A stretch of DNA of 64,000 nucleotides from Verrucomicrobiota bacterium (GTDB taxonomy: Bacteria; Verrucomicrobiota; Verrucomicrobiia; Limisphaerales; JAHDYP01), in assembly GCA_023383055.1 (NCBI GenBank), contig JAHDYP010000003.1, positions 43,255 to 107,254 of the forward strand. The letters run 5' to 3'. Position 1 is the first letter of the stretch. Every line of letters begins with the position of its first letter. Shown here piece after piece: positions 8,468 through 17,232 of this stretch. A model generated the notes under the pieces. The model searched no databases and had not been told where the DNA came from. It was given only the letters and a program-made list of their open reading frames with translations. A program made the translations under genes and the position numbers.

Positions 8468-10360
8468 ATGCTGAAAACTAAATCATTTCTGTGTGTCGAT
8501 TTTGGGGCCGGCAGCCTCAAGATGGCGGAGTTTGAACCGACCGAGGCGGGGACGCTTCGCCTGAAGCAGTTTGGCATTCGGCCTCTGGGCTTTGAGGGTT
8601 CGCAGGATGTGGCCCGGGAGCGGGTGATCCTGAAGGCGATCCAGGAGTTGATGGCCGAGCGGTCTTTCACGGCCCGCAGCATCAATGCCTGCGCTCCGGG
8701 CTTCCACGTGTTCTCCAAATTCGTCAAGCTCCCGCCCGTGGACGCTTCCAAGGTGTCCCAAATCATCCAGTACGAGGCAAAGCAGAACGTGCCTTTCCCG
8801 CTGGAGGAGGTGGTTTGGGATTTCCAGATTCTGGGCACGACGGCGAGCGGCGAGCTCGAGGTGCTGCTGGTGGCCATCAAGTCGGACATTGTTGAGGGTC
8901 TCTTTCGGACGGCGGAAGCGAGCGGGTTGCGGATTCAGCTGGTGGATGTTTCTCCGGCGGCCTTGTGCAACGCGTATCGCTACAACTATGGCGACCTGGA
9001 GGGGTGCACCATGGTGCTGGATATCGGGGCCAAGACCAGCAACGTCCTGTTCTTCGAGAAAGGCAAGGTCTACTCGCGCGGCATCAACATCGGCGCCAAC
9101 TCGATTACCCAGGAGTTCGCGGCCGAGGCCAAGTTGAAGTTTGGCGAGGCCGAGCAGCTCAAGATTGCGGAAGGGTTTGTCAGTCTGGGCGGCGCTTACG
9201 AGGAACCGGACAACCCGCGTCAGGCGCAGATATCGAAGATCGCGCGGCAGGTCATGACGCGGCTGCACATCCAGGTGAATCAGACCATCCAGTTCTACCG
9301 GGGTCAGCAGGGCGGATCCGCGCCGCAGCGGCTGTTCCTGGCCGGAGGCGCGTCGATCATGGCCTACACGGCCCAGTTTTTCGCGGAGAAACTCAACCTG
9401 AGCGTTGAGTATCTGAATCCGTTCCGGAACATCGAGATTGACCCGGCATTGAGCCTGGAGGAGTTGGCAGGGGTGGCGCATGCGTTCGGCGAGGTGGTGG
9501 GGCTGGGGTTGCGCAACGTGGCGCAGTGTCCGGTGGAAATGAACTTGATGCCGAAGAGTTCGCTCCAGCGGCAGGCGTTCCAGCAGAAGAAGCCCTATTT
9601 CATCGCCGCCGTGTTCAGCCTGGTGCTGGGGGTGGCGGCGTTCGGATGGTTTTACGCGAAACTTTCCAGCATCAAGTCCGCCTCGCTCGCGGATATTCAG
9701 CAGCGGGTGGCCCCGTTGAAGCAGTTGGAGACCCGTCTGCAATCCGAATTGAACCAGGTCAACCAGGCCACTTCGAGATTGAACCAGCTGACCGATTGGA
9801 ACCAACGCCGGTTTTTCTGGGGTGATTTCCTGCAGGAACTCCGAGGGGCCTTGTTGGTCACGGAGTTGGCCCGCCAGGAGGCGCTTGGCGTCAGTCATGG
9901 AGTATGGATCGAGACCTTCACCACGCCGCCGCCGACGATTGTCGCCGCCCCGAGCGACGATGAGCTGGGCGAGGGCGGAACCGGGTCCACTGATCCTGAC
10001 GACCCGTCAAGCCCGGGTTACTACGAGCGCCTGATGATGAAGCGGTATGGTTTGGTGCCGGGCAGGACCGGGCTGGGCACGGGCGGCACGACGACGACGA
10101 CGGAGGCGGTCGTGGCCGCGCCGGGCAACACCAACGAGATTGCGGTTGTGAACATGACGTTCCGGGCGGTCAACATGAGGCCGATTTCACCGATGGCCAA
10201 TGACGACCTTGCCTACGAGCTGCAGCGGGCCCTTCAGTCGAGCCCGATGTTCGATCCTAAGGAAACCAAGCTGACCGGTCAAATCGAGGTCGTGGATGCG
10301 GCGGCAGTCACTTTCAGTTTTGGGGTCACTCTCCGGCTGAAGCATCCCTTAAAGCTGTAG
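8468..10360 (+). CDS. pilM: Type IV pilus assembly protein PilM fused to a PilN-like part (Amuc_1101-like)
   Basis: 630 aa. Residues 1-350 are an actin-like ATPase fold of the PilM/FtsA type: phosphate-binding FLCVDFGAGSLK, then MVLDIGAKTSNVLFF and LFLAGGASIM. A single membrane helix follows at about 378-398 (FIAAVFSLVLGVAAFGWFYA), then a coiled-coil stretch rich in Gln/Leu/Asn and a C-terminal region of the PilN kind with a low-complexity Gly/Thr linker. Ordinary PilM is about 350 aa, so this is a PilM-PilN-like fusion. ATG 8468 is chosen because the protein then starts MLKTKSFLCVDFG; an upstream in-frame start at 8444 adds eight unrelated residues. It is followed after one base by the Amuc_1100-like gene, so translation is probably coupled. 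Confidence 0.85.
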   Translation: MLKTKSFLCVDFGAGSLKMAEFEPTEAGTLRLKQFGIRPLGFEGSQDVARERVILKAIQELMAERSFTARSINACAPGFHVFSKFVKLPPVDASKVSQIIQYEAKQNVPFPLEEVVWDFQILGTTASGELEVLLVAIKSDIVEGLFRTAEASGLRIQLVDVSPAALCNAYRYNYGDLEGCTMVLDIGAKTSNVLFFEKGKVYSRGINIGANSITQEFAAEAKLKFGEAEQLKIAEGFVSLGGAYEEPDNPRQAQISKIARQVMTRLHIQVNQTIQFYRGQQGGSAPQRLFLAGGASIMAYTAQFFAEKLNLSVEYLNPFRNIEIDPALSLEELAGVAHAFGEVVGLGLRNVAQCPVEMNLMPKSSLQRQAFQQKKPYFIAAVFSLVLGVAAFGWFYAKLSSIKSASLADIQQRVAPLKQLETRLQSELNQVNQATSRLNQLTDWNQRRFFWGDFLQELRGALLVTELARQEALGVSHGVWIETFTTPPPTIVAAPSDDELGEGGTGSTDPDDPSSPGYYERLMMKRYGLVPGRTGLGTGGTTTTTEAVVAAPGNTNEIAVVNMTFRAVNMRPISPMANDDLAYELQRALQSSPMFDPKETKLTGQIEVVDAAAVTFSFGVTLRLKHPLKL

Positions 10361-10361
10361 C

Positions 10362-11438
10362 ATGAATTGGCTGAAGCGAAATCTCTTCCTGGTATTGGGC
10401 GGCGTGGTGGCCTTGGTGTTTCTTGGCTTGGCCGGCTTTTATCTATACCAGCAGAAACAGAAGGAGAGCCAGGTAACGGCCTCCCTGGAGGCGCAGATCA
10501 CCGAGTGGAAACGGCTCACCAACCGCAAGCCAAGCGCTAATGAGGAGAACATCGAAGCAGCCAAGAAGGAGCAGTCGCGGCTGAAGGATTTGGTGCGGGC
10601 GAACCGGGAGTATGCCGTGCCGACCTCCACGTTCACGAACATGGACAGCGCGACCTTCAAGACGCTGCTCGAGACCACCATCTTCGATCTGGAGCAACTC
10701 GCATCGCGGCGTGGGGTGACGTTGCCCCGTCAGTACCATTTCACGGCCCAGCGGTTGAGACAGTCCGTCGTTTTTCAGGAGGCGGAACTGGTGCCGTTGG
10801 CCCATCAAATCACCGAAATCAGGGCCCTTTGTGAGATCCTGTTCGAAGCGCGGGTTCACGCGCTGCTGCGCATTCGCCGTGTGCCGGTCTCCAAGCAGGA
10901 TACCGGGGCGACCGAGTTTCTGACGGGGACCAAGATTGTGACGAATGCGGTCACCGGAGCGGTGATCACGCCTTATGAAGTGACTTTCCAAGGGTTCTCC
11001 CCCGAGTTATCGGCGGTGCTGACGGGCCTCCAGCAGTCCCGGCATCTGTTCATGGTCCGGATGTTGGACGTCGAGCATGCGCCCGATTCGGTGTCGGAAT
11101 TGACCACCCAGATGCCGTACCCGGGTCCAGGGGCGCCAGGGGTGATGCCTGCTCCAGTGCCGACCACGCCGCAGAGCGGGGCTGACTTGATGCGCCAGCG
11201 TTATGGAGTGGGACCTGGCGGTCCCGGCGGTCCACGCGGTGGCGGGGCTACCCGCGAGTTCATGCAGCGTTATGGTGGAGGTCCCGGGGCGCGGCCGCCG
11301 GGCATGACCCCTGGTGCGCCAGCTAATTACGCTCCGGCCGCCCAGACCCGGCGGGGTCCGGAGACCGTGCTGGAAGAGAAACAGCTGAAAGTGACGCTGA
11401 CGGTTGAAGCGGTGCGGCTGCCGCCCGAGGCCCAGTGA
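10362..11438 (+). CDS. Amuc_1100-like pilus-associated inner-membrane protein
   Basis: 358 aa with a short cytoplasmic N-terminus (MNWLKRN), one membrane helix at about residues 8-29, then a long charged coiled coil to about 110, an alpha/beta domain, and a disordered Gly/Pro-rich tail. This layout and its position between a PilM-like gene and a secretin gene match Amuc_1100 of Akkermansia muciniphila, a pilus-locus protein known as a TLR2 agonist; function in the pilus is probably PilN/PilO-like. Family assignment rests on context and architecture, not on an alignment. The stop overlaps a possible GTG of the following gene. Confidence 0.7.
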   Translation: MNWLKRNLFLVLGGVVALVFLGLAGFYLYQQKQKESQVTASLEAQITEWKRLTNRKPSANEENIEAAKKEQSRLKDLVRANREYAVPTSTFTNMDSATFKTLLETTIFDLEQLASRRGVTLPRQYHFTAQRLRQSVVFQEAELVPLAHQITEIRALCEILFEARVHALLRIRRVPVSKQDTGATEFLTGTKIVTNAVTGAVITPYEVTFQGFSPELSAVLTGLQQSRHLFMVRMLDVEHAPDSVSELTTQMPYPGPGAPGVMPAPVPTTPQSGADLMRQRYGVGPGGPGGPRGGGATREFMQRYGGGPGARPPGMTPGAPANYAPAAQTRRGPETVLEEKQLKVTLTVEAVRLPPEAQ

Positions 11439-11449
11439 GCGTATATTTC

Positions 11450-12259
11450 ATGGAGTTCCTCAAGAAAAACTACGAGAAGGTCATCCTGAGCGTGGTATTG
11501 CTCGGGTTGGCGGTGGCGGCTGGGCTTCTGCTGACCCAGGTGGCTGAGGAGAACCGGAGGCTGGAAGATATCCGCAACCTGAATCTGACAACGGCGCCTC
11601 AGGAATTGGAGCCGATGGACACGTCGACCAACCTGACCTACCTGGGGCGGATCCAACGCCCCGTGCCGGTGGTGTTGTCGGGGACCAACAATCTTTTCAA
11701 CCCAGTGACCTGGCAGCGGCGAGGTGACAACCGGTTGGAGAAGCTCGACACCGGCTCGGAGGCCGGACCGCAGGCGTTGCAGATCATCGAAACCAAGCCT
11801 TTGTATTATCGGATCGCGTTCGTGGGCCAGACCGAATCGGGCGGGGTTGCGCAATACAGCTTCCGGATCCAGCGAGAAGGAGCGGCCCGGCCGGCTGACC
11901 GGGCGCCGATCACGCGGGCGTTCACCTCGGCCGGCGTGGAGAACGCGGGATTGCTCCTGCGGGAAATGCGTCCGGCGCAGCAACCGACGGAGTTCGTGTT
12001 CGAACTGCTCGACGACAAGACCCAGGTGGTGGTGGGAACAGGCAAGGATTTCGAGCGAGCCATGGGTTATCTGGTCACCTTGCGCTATGGGCCCGAGAAC
12101 CGGCTGTACCGGGACAAACGGGTTGATGAAACTATTTCGTTGGACGGAGAGAACTACAAGATCGTTACCACCTCCGAGGCCAGCGTGACGGTCGAGGCCC
12201 CCAACCGCAAGCGCACCACCATCACGGCGAAGACTGCGCCCGAAACCCATTCGCCGTAA
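11450..12259 (+). CDS. Amuc_1099-like pilus-associated membrane protein
   Basis: 269 aa: a charged N-terminus (MEFLKKNYEK), one membrane helix at about residues 11-30, then a mostly beta/alpha periplasmic region. It sits where Amuc_1099 sits in Akkermansia, just before the secretin, and could act as a PilP/PilO-like linker to the outer-membrane channel. ATG 11450 is preferred to an in-frame GTG at 11435, which would overlap the previous gene and add five residues. The family role is inferred from gene order. Confidence 0.65.
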   Translation: MEFLKKNYEKVILSVVLLGLAVAAGLLLTQVAEENRRLEDIRNLNLTTAPQELEPMDTSTNLTYLGRIQRPVPVVLSGTNNLFNPVTWQRRGDNRLEKLDTGSEAGPQALQIIETKPLYYRIAFVGQTESGGVAQYSFRIQREGAARPADRAPITRAFTSAGVENAGLLLREMRPAQQPTEFVFELLDDKTQVVVGTGKDFERAMGYLVTLRYGPENRLYRDKRVDETISLDGENYKIVTTSEASVTVEAPNRKRTTITAKTAPETHSP

Positions 12260-12301
12260 GCCCAATTTCCTATGTTGCTCGAAAACCACACTCAGAAGAC
12301 C

Positions 12302-15046
12302 ATGACAAAAGTAGCCAATCTTGTGTGCCTGCTCCTACCGCTCGCCCTGGGTCCTGTCACCTGGGCGGCTGAACCGAGCCCGGCTGAAATGGCCGCCGAC
12401 GAGGCGACGCGAAGGCAGGAGGCCGTCATCTTGCTGCGGCGGACGCTGGGAGACGCGGGAGCGACGCTGGCGAAGGGCGATGTGGCCGGCGCGGCACGGT
12501 TGTACGAGGAGGCTTATCGTTGGGTTCAGGCTATCGGAGTCGGCATCGACACGGAATCGCAGGAGGCCGTCTCGGGGCTGAGCTCCACGCGATTGTCGTT
12601 GGCGAAGAGTGCCCAGCGCCGCGGTGATTTCCGGGAAGCGGAGCTGCACATCAACCGGGTATTGACGGTGAACGCGCGCGACGAGGCTGCGCTGAGCTTG
12701 AAGAAGGAGAACGACAAGGCCCTGGCCGCCTTGGCCGGACGAACTCCGAGCCCGGAGATCACGGCGCTGGCGCCGGAGGTCAAAGAGCAGAAGCTGCAGG
12801 CCGCCACGCATGTTCAGAACGGCAAGTTGCTTTACGAAATGGGACGCATTGCCGAAGCTGAAGCGGAGCTGCATCGCGCCATCGCCCTGGATCCGGAAAA
12901 TCAGGCGGCCTTCTATTATGTGAAGCTGATCAGCGAGGCCAAGTATGCCGAAGGCGCCCGGCGGCGCGAGATCATGACCAAGGAGCGCGGAGTTGAGCTC
13001 GAGGACGCCTGGTTGCCGCCGACCTCAGCGGAAAAGCTGCCCAGTCCGAATCCGTTCGCGACGACCAATCTCGTTTACACGGGTCCCGGCCGTCAGTCGA
13101 TCCAGTCCAAACTGCATCGAATCATGATTAACGAAGTGCAGTTCGACGGGTTAACCTTGCCCGACGTGCTCAATTATCTCGGGACGATGGCCCGCCAGCG
13201 CGATCCGGATCAGCAGGGCATCAATTTTCTGATCAACCCCAATGTGGTGGTTTCGGGAGCGGCGCCCCTGGTGGATCCGACGTCGGGAGCAGTGATCCAG
13301 GCTCCTCAGGCTGAGCCCCTCGACATGAATAGTGTGATCATCCGGATCGCACCCGCGATCCGCAACGTGCGGTTGGGCGATGTCCTGGAAGCGATCACGC
13401 GCGTGGCGGACAAGCCGATCCGTTACTCGATCGAAGAATACGGGATCATTTTCGCCCAGAAACCACCCGATCTCGGGGTGCAGCTCGAAACGCGCATTTT
13501 CAAGGTTAACCCCAACACCTTTGTCGAGGGTCTCTACGCCGTCGGCACCTTCCCGCTGGGCGATTTGGTTCAGTCCAGCGGCACGGGTGGCGGTGGCATT
13601 GGTGGTGGCGGTGGTGGCATCGGCGGCGGCGGCGGCGGCATCGGCGGTGGTGGCGGCGGCGGTATCGGCGGTGGTGGCGGCGGCATTTTTGATATTCCGC
13701 GCGTCTATGTGGCTGGCGGTGGCGGTGGTGGCGGCGGTTTCGGTGGTGGCGGCTTTGGTGGCGGCGGCGGGGTGGGTGGTGGTGGTGGCGGCGGCGGCGG
13801 TTTGCCGGGTGTCACTTCGACCAACCTGACGCAGAACAGTCAGGAAGTGGTTCGTCAGTTTTTCATCGCGGCCGGGGTCAATGTCCTGCCGCCGAACCAG
13901 ATCTACTTCAACGACCGCAAGGGTGTCTTGATGGTGCGGGCGACCTCGGCCGAACTGGATGTGATCCAACAGGCGATCGAAGTGTTGAACGAGCCTCCGC
14001 CTCAGATCACGATCGAAGCGAAGTTTGTCGAAGTGGGACAGGACGACAGCAAGGAACTGGGGTTTGATTGGTTCCTCGGCAACACTCTGGCTCGGAACGG
14101 CTCGATTGGAGTTCAGGGCGGCACCGCGCCTTCGTACGCCGGGGCGCCTTCGGAGGCCAATCCTTCGGGAGTATTCCCGGGTTCACAGGGTATTCCGACC
14201 TACCAACCGGCTTCCACGGATGGCCAGATCACTAGCGGGCTGCGCAACACCGCTCCGTCCATCTTCACCGTGACCGGGATTCTGACCGATCCTCAATTCC
14301 GCGTTGTCATCAGGGCGTTGGAGCAACGGACGGGCACGGATCTGATGGCGGCACCGCGGGTGACAACCCTGAGCGGCCGGCAGACCCAGATCTCGCTCGT
14401 TCAGGTGCGATCCATCGTGACAGGCAGTTCGCAGAGCACGCAGGCCGGTGGCTCAACCGGAGGGACGGTGGGCGGGGTGGCGGCTGGAGGTGGCGCGAGT
14501 GCCACCGGCCAGCAGGGGTTCAGCGTTTCTTCCGTGCCACTGGGCCCGACGCTGGACGTGATTCCCTACGTCTCTGCGGATGGTTACTCGGTGCAGATGA
14601 CAATCATCCCGTCGATGGTCGAATTCCTGGGTTATGACACCGAAACCGCCCGTTTGTTTGTGCCGCAGATTATCCTGGGCACAGGCAACACCGTTGGCAC
14701 GCCGATACAATCGCAGTTGCCGCTGCCGATCTTCCGGTCGCGACAGGTGGTGACGAGCTGCAACGTGTGGGATGGGCAGACCGTGGTGTTGGGCGGGTTG
14801 CTGGCCGAGGACGTCCAGAAGCAGAAGGACAAAGTGCCGGTGCTGGGTGATTTGCCGCTCGTGGGCCGGCTTTTCCGGAGCGAGTCATCGGTTACCAAGA
14901 AGAAGAACCTGGTGATCTTCGTGACCCCCACCATCATTGATCCGGCTGGCAATCCGGTTCATCGAATGGACAATTTGCCCTACGATCCCAATAGTCTCCC
15001 GCCGCAAACGCCGCTGCAGGCAGCGCCGGCACAGACAGCGCCATAG
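12302..15046 (+). CDS. pilQ: Type IV pilus/type II secretion secretin (PilQ/GspD-like, Amuc_1098-like)
   Basis: 914-aa outer-membrane channel precursor. A signal peptide (MTKVANLVCLLLPLALGPVTWA) is followed by a helical TPR-like region (about 30-230), N-domains, a Gly-rich insertion of about 70 residues (428-500), a further ring domain (VLMVRATSAELDVIQQAIEV), and the C-terminal secretin barrel with APRVTTLSGRQTQI and the closing segment VPVLGDLPLVGRLFRSE followed by LVIFVTPTIIDP. Another ATG at 12272 would put ten residues in front of the signal. TPR-secretin fusions are usual in Verrucomicrobiota. PilB/PilC-type genes are not in the window, so the rest of the machine must be elsewhere. Confidence 0.9.
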   Translation: MTKVANLVCLLLPLALGPVTWAAEPSPAEMAADEATRRQEAVILLRRTLGDAGATLAKGDVAGAARLYEEAYRWVQAIGVGIDTESQEAVSGLSSTRLSLAKSAQRRGDFREAELHINRVLTVNARDEAALSLKKENDKALAALAGRTPSPEITALAPEVKEQKLQAATHVQNGKLLYEMGRIAEAEAELHRAIALDPENQAAFYYVKLISEAKYAEGARRREIMTKERGVELEDAWLPPTSAEKLPSPNPFATTNLVYTGPGRQSIQSKLHRIMINEVQFDGLTLPDVLNYLGTMARQRDPDQQGINFLINPNVVVSGAAPLVDPTSGAVIQAPQAEPLDMNSVIIRIAPAIRNVRLGDVLEAITRVADKPIRYSIEEYGIIFAQKPPDLGVQLETRIFKVNPNTFVEGLYAVGTFPLGDLVQSSGTGGGGIGGGGGGIGGGGGGIGGGGGGGIGGGGGGIFDIPRVYVAGGGGGGGGFGGGGFGGGGGVGGGGGGGGGLPGVTSTNLTQNSQEVVRQFFIAAGVNVLPPNQIYFNDRKGVLMVRATSAELDVIQQAIEVLNEPPPQITIEAKFVEVGQDDSKELGFDWFLGNTLARNGSIGVQGGTAPSYAGAPSEANPSGVFPGSQGIPTYQPASTDGQITSGLRNTAPSIFTVTGILTDPQFRVVIRALEQRTGTDLMAAPRVTTLSGRQTQISLVQVRSIVTGSSQSTQAGGSTGGTVGGVAAGGGASATGQQGFSVSSVPLGPTLDVIPYVSADGYSVQMTIIPSMVEFLGYDTETARLFVPQIILGTGNTVGTPIQSQLPLPIFRSRQVVTSCNVWDGQTVVLGGLLAEDVQKQKDKVPVLGDLPLVGRLFRSESSVTKKKNLVIFVTPTIIDPAGNPVHRMDNLPYDPNSLPPQTPLQAAPAQTAP
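13584..13803 (+). repeat. Low-complexity GGN repeat coding for the Gly-rich loop of the secretin
   Basis: About 220 bases of tandem GGTGGC/GGCGGC/GGTGGT triplets with occasional ATC/TTC, encoding runs of Gly broken by Ile or Phe, interrupted once by a short ordinary segment (FDIPRVYVAG). Such tracts are prone to length change by slippage and could vary in length between strains. Confidence 0.85.
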
Positions 15047-15269
15047 GTGGTCGGCTGTTTCTTCCGTCTGGAGGGGCGGCCCCGGGTGGTCGCCAGCGGG
15101 AATTGGGATGACGGCGGAAACGGTGGGATAGTGCGGCGGCAGTTCGTAAGTGTGCTATGTTGTTCGGAAATCTTGATCCGGCGCAGAGGCGCCCAGGCAA
15201 TGTTATATGGCTAGTCGTGTGATATCCCCGCAATCGTCGGGCCGCGGTCATGTTCAATCAGGCCAAACC

Positions 15270-17222
15270 ATGGCGGCGCCTCTGCTGCGGGCCGTGAGGA
15301 CCGGGATTCTGCCCGCGGCCTTTCTGGCTGTGTCCCTCGGTCTTGCCCAAGTTCAGGCGGCGTTTGCGCCGCAAGGCGGCGAGTACGCGCCGGTTGGAAC
15401 CTGGGGCGGCGATCAGGTCTTCTCCAGTCTCAGCCTGAATTCCGAGGGCGGCTACATCGTCTGGCATGATAATGCGACGGACGGTGTCGGCTTGGGGATT
15501 GGAGCTCGTCGTATTGACGCCAGTCTTAGCGGCAGCTTGAGCACTTTTCGAGTGAACAAACTGACGGCCGGCGATCAGGAGCGGCCCCAGGTTGCCATGT
15601 TGCCGGACGGCGGCGCGGTTTTTGTCTGGCAGGGCGGAACCGTGGGCGCTCAGCGAATCTATGCGCGGTTTATGACGGCGTCCGGGACTTTCCGCGACGA
15701 GGATCAGCGGGTCAACGCATATACCGGGGACTTTCAGTCGGAGCCGGCGGTTGTGGTGTTGGCGGATGGCAAGGTGATCGTCGTGTGGTCCAGCTACGAT
15801 CAGGATGGCAGCATGCTGGGGGTGTATGGACAGCGATTCTCCGCGACGGGCTCGAAGATCGGCGGTGAATTTCAGATCAACACGACGACCGCACTGAACC
15901 AGCGTTCTCCGGCGGTAACCGCCTTGAGCGACGGCGGCTTTTTAGTTGTTTGGGTTTCTGAAAGCGAGGTTGGTGTCCAAGACTCGATCGCTCCAACAGG
16001 CGGGGAAGCCGAGACCTGGGGAGGGGGCGCGGCGTTTGCAGTTCACCTCTTTGGCCGGCGTTACAGCGCTGACGCAAGCGCGGTCACTGACGAGTTTCGC
16101 GTGAATTCCACAGTCAACATGGTGTGCGCCAATCCAGTGCTTGCTGTGGCTACGGATGGAGCGGTCCTTGCGGCTTGGAGTGGTCGGGCGGCCCAACTGC
16201 CGGCCGGGGGCCCTGCATCGGCGGAGGGATGGGATGTGTTTGGACGGTTTCTGGGAGCCGATGGCACCCCCGAGGGCGCCGATTTTCGGATCAACACCTA
16301 CACTTACGGAGATCAGTTCAACCCGAAAGTGGCGTGCCTTGCTCAGGACTTTTTCGTGGCGTGGACGAGTCTGGGGCAAGATGGATCACGCGAAGGGATC
16401 TACGCGCGGCAGTTGAACGCTTATGACGGTAATGGACCTGAGTTCAGGGTCAACACCTTTACGCAGGGGCAGCAGATGCTCCCGGGAGTCGCATCTGATG
16501 GAGTCGATCGCTTTATGGTGATCTGGTCTGGATTCGTTGGGGGCGCTGGTGGTTACGATCTGTTGGCCCAACGATACGCCACGGCTCCGGGTTTGCCGGC
16601 ACCGGCGGCGCCGTTGATCTCGGCACTGAGCCAGACGCGGTTGAGCGTGAGTTGGCCGGACATGGCAGGCTACGAGGTCGAGGCCTACGAAGTGTTTGTT
16701 GACGGTGCGGACGCGTCGATCGCGGTGCAGGGTAATCTCCTTGCCGTGGGCGGGTTTTCTCCCGGCAGCACGCATTCGTTCAAGCTGGCCTATCGGCTGG
16801 CTGACGGGCGGCGTTCCCCGCTGTCGCCCACCGCTGGTGGCTCGACCTGGGGACCGGACGAGAATTTCGACGGGTTGCCGGATGACTGGCAGGCGACCTA
16901 CTGGGGGGCAGGTCCCGCCGGATGGCCGGCTCCGAACAGTGACATGGACGGTGACGGCGCGAGCGACCTCCAGGAGTTCCTGGCCGGGACCGATCCGTCC
17001 GATGCCCGGAGCGTGCTGAAAGTCCAAATCCTGGCTGATCCTTACGGCATGCAGATCGTTTGGAACACGCAACCTGGGCTGATTTACCAGATTCAGAACT
17101 CCCCAGACGCGTCGGATTGGACCAATTACGGGACGCCTCGTTTTGCAGCGGGAACTTCGGACGCGGTGCTTCTGAACAGTGGCGCCAATGTGTTATTTTA
17201 TCGAATCATCCGGCTTCGCTAA
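15270..17222 (+). CDS. Secreted repeat protein with FN3-like, Ca-binding and C-terminal YR module
   Basis: 650 aa. A signal-like N-terminus (LRAVRTGILPAAFLAVSLGLAQVQA) is followed by about seven copies of a ~60-residue blade resembling ALSDGGFLVVW ... YGQRFSATGSKIGGEFQIN, a pattern seen in large bacterial surface proteins and probably forming a beta-propeller. Then come an FN3-like domain (about 455-540), an acidic Ca-binding-like segment (NFDGLPDDWQ ... DMDGDGASDLQEFLAGTDP) and a ~55-residue C-terminal module ending LFYRIIRLR. No enzymatic motif is seen. ATG 15270 is chosen over an in-frame ATG at 15207 because it leaves a conventional signal peptide. The gene lies 223 bases after the secretin and 10 bases before the next gene. 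Confidence 0.75.
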   Translation: MAAPLLRAVRTGILPAAFLAVSLGLAQVQAAFAPQGGEYAPVGTWGGDQVFSSLSLNSEGGYIVWHDNATDGVGLGIGARRIDASLSGSLSTFRVNKLTAGDQERPQVAMLPDGGAVFVWQGGTVGAQRIYARFMTASGTFRDEDQRVNAYTGDFQSEPAVVVLADGKVIVVWSSYDQDGSMLGVYGQRFSATGSKIGGEFQINTTTALNQRSPAVTALSDGGFLVVWVSESEVGVQDSIAPTGGEAETWGGGAAFAVHLFGRRYSADASAVTDEFRVNSTVNMVCANPVLAVATDGAVLAAWSGRAAQLPAGGPASAEGWDVFGRFLGADGTPEGADFRINTYTYGDQFNPKVACLAQDFFVAWTSLGQDGSREGIYARQLNAYDGNGPEFRVNTFTQGQQMLPGVASDGVDRFMVIWSGFVGGAGGYDLLAQRYATAPGLPAPAAPLISALSQTRLSVSWPDMAGYEVEAYEVFVDGADASIAVQGNLLAVGGFSPGSTHSFKLAYRLADGRRSPLSPTAGGSTWGPDENFDGLPDDWQATYWGAGPAGWPAPNSDMDGDGASDLQEFLAGTDPSDARSVLKVQILADPYGMQIVWNTQPGLIYQIQNSPDASDWTNYGTPRFAAGTSDAVLLNSGANVLFYRIIRLR

Positions 17223-17232
17223 CGCTAATTCT

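Noticed and set aside
13151..13969. Minus-strand Ala/Thr-rich frame opposite the secretin
   Set aside because: It is the complement of the Gly repeat tract and shows only its low complexity.
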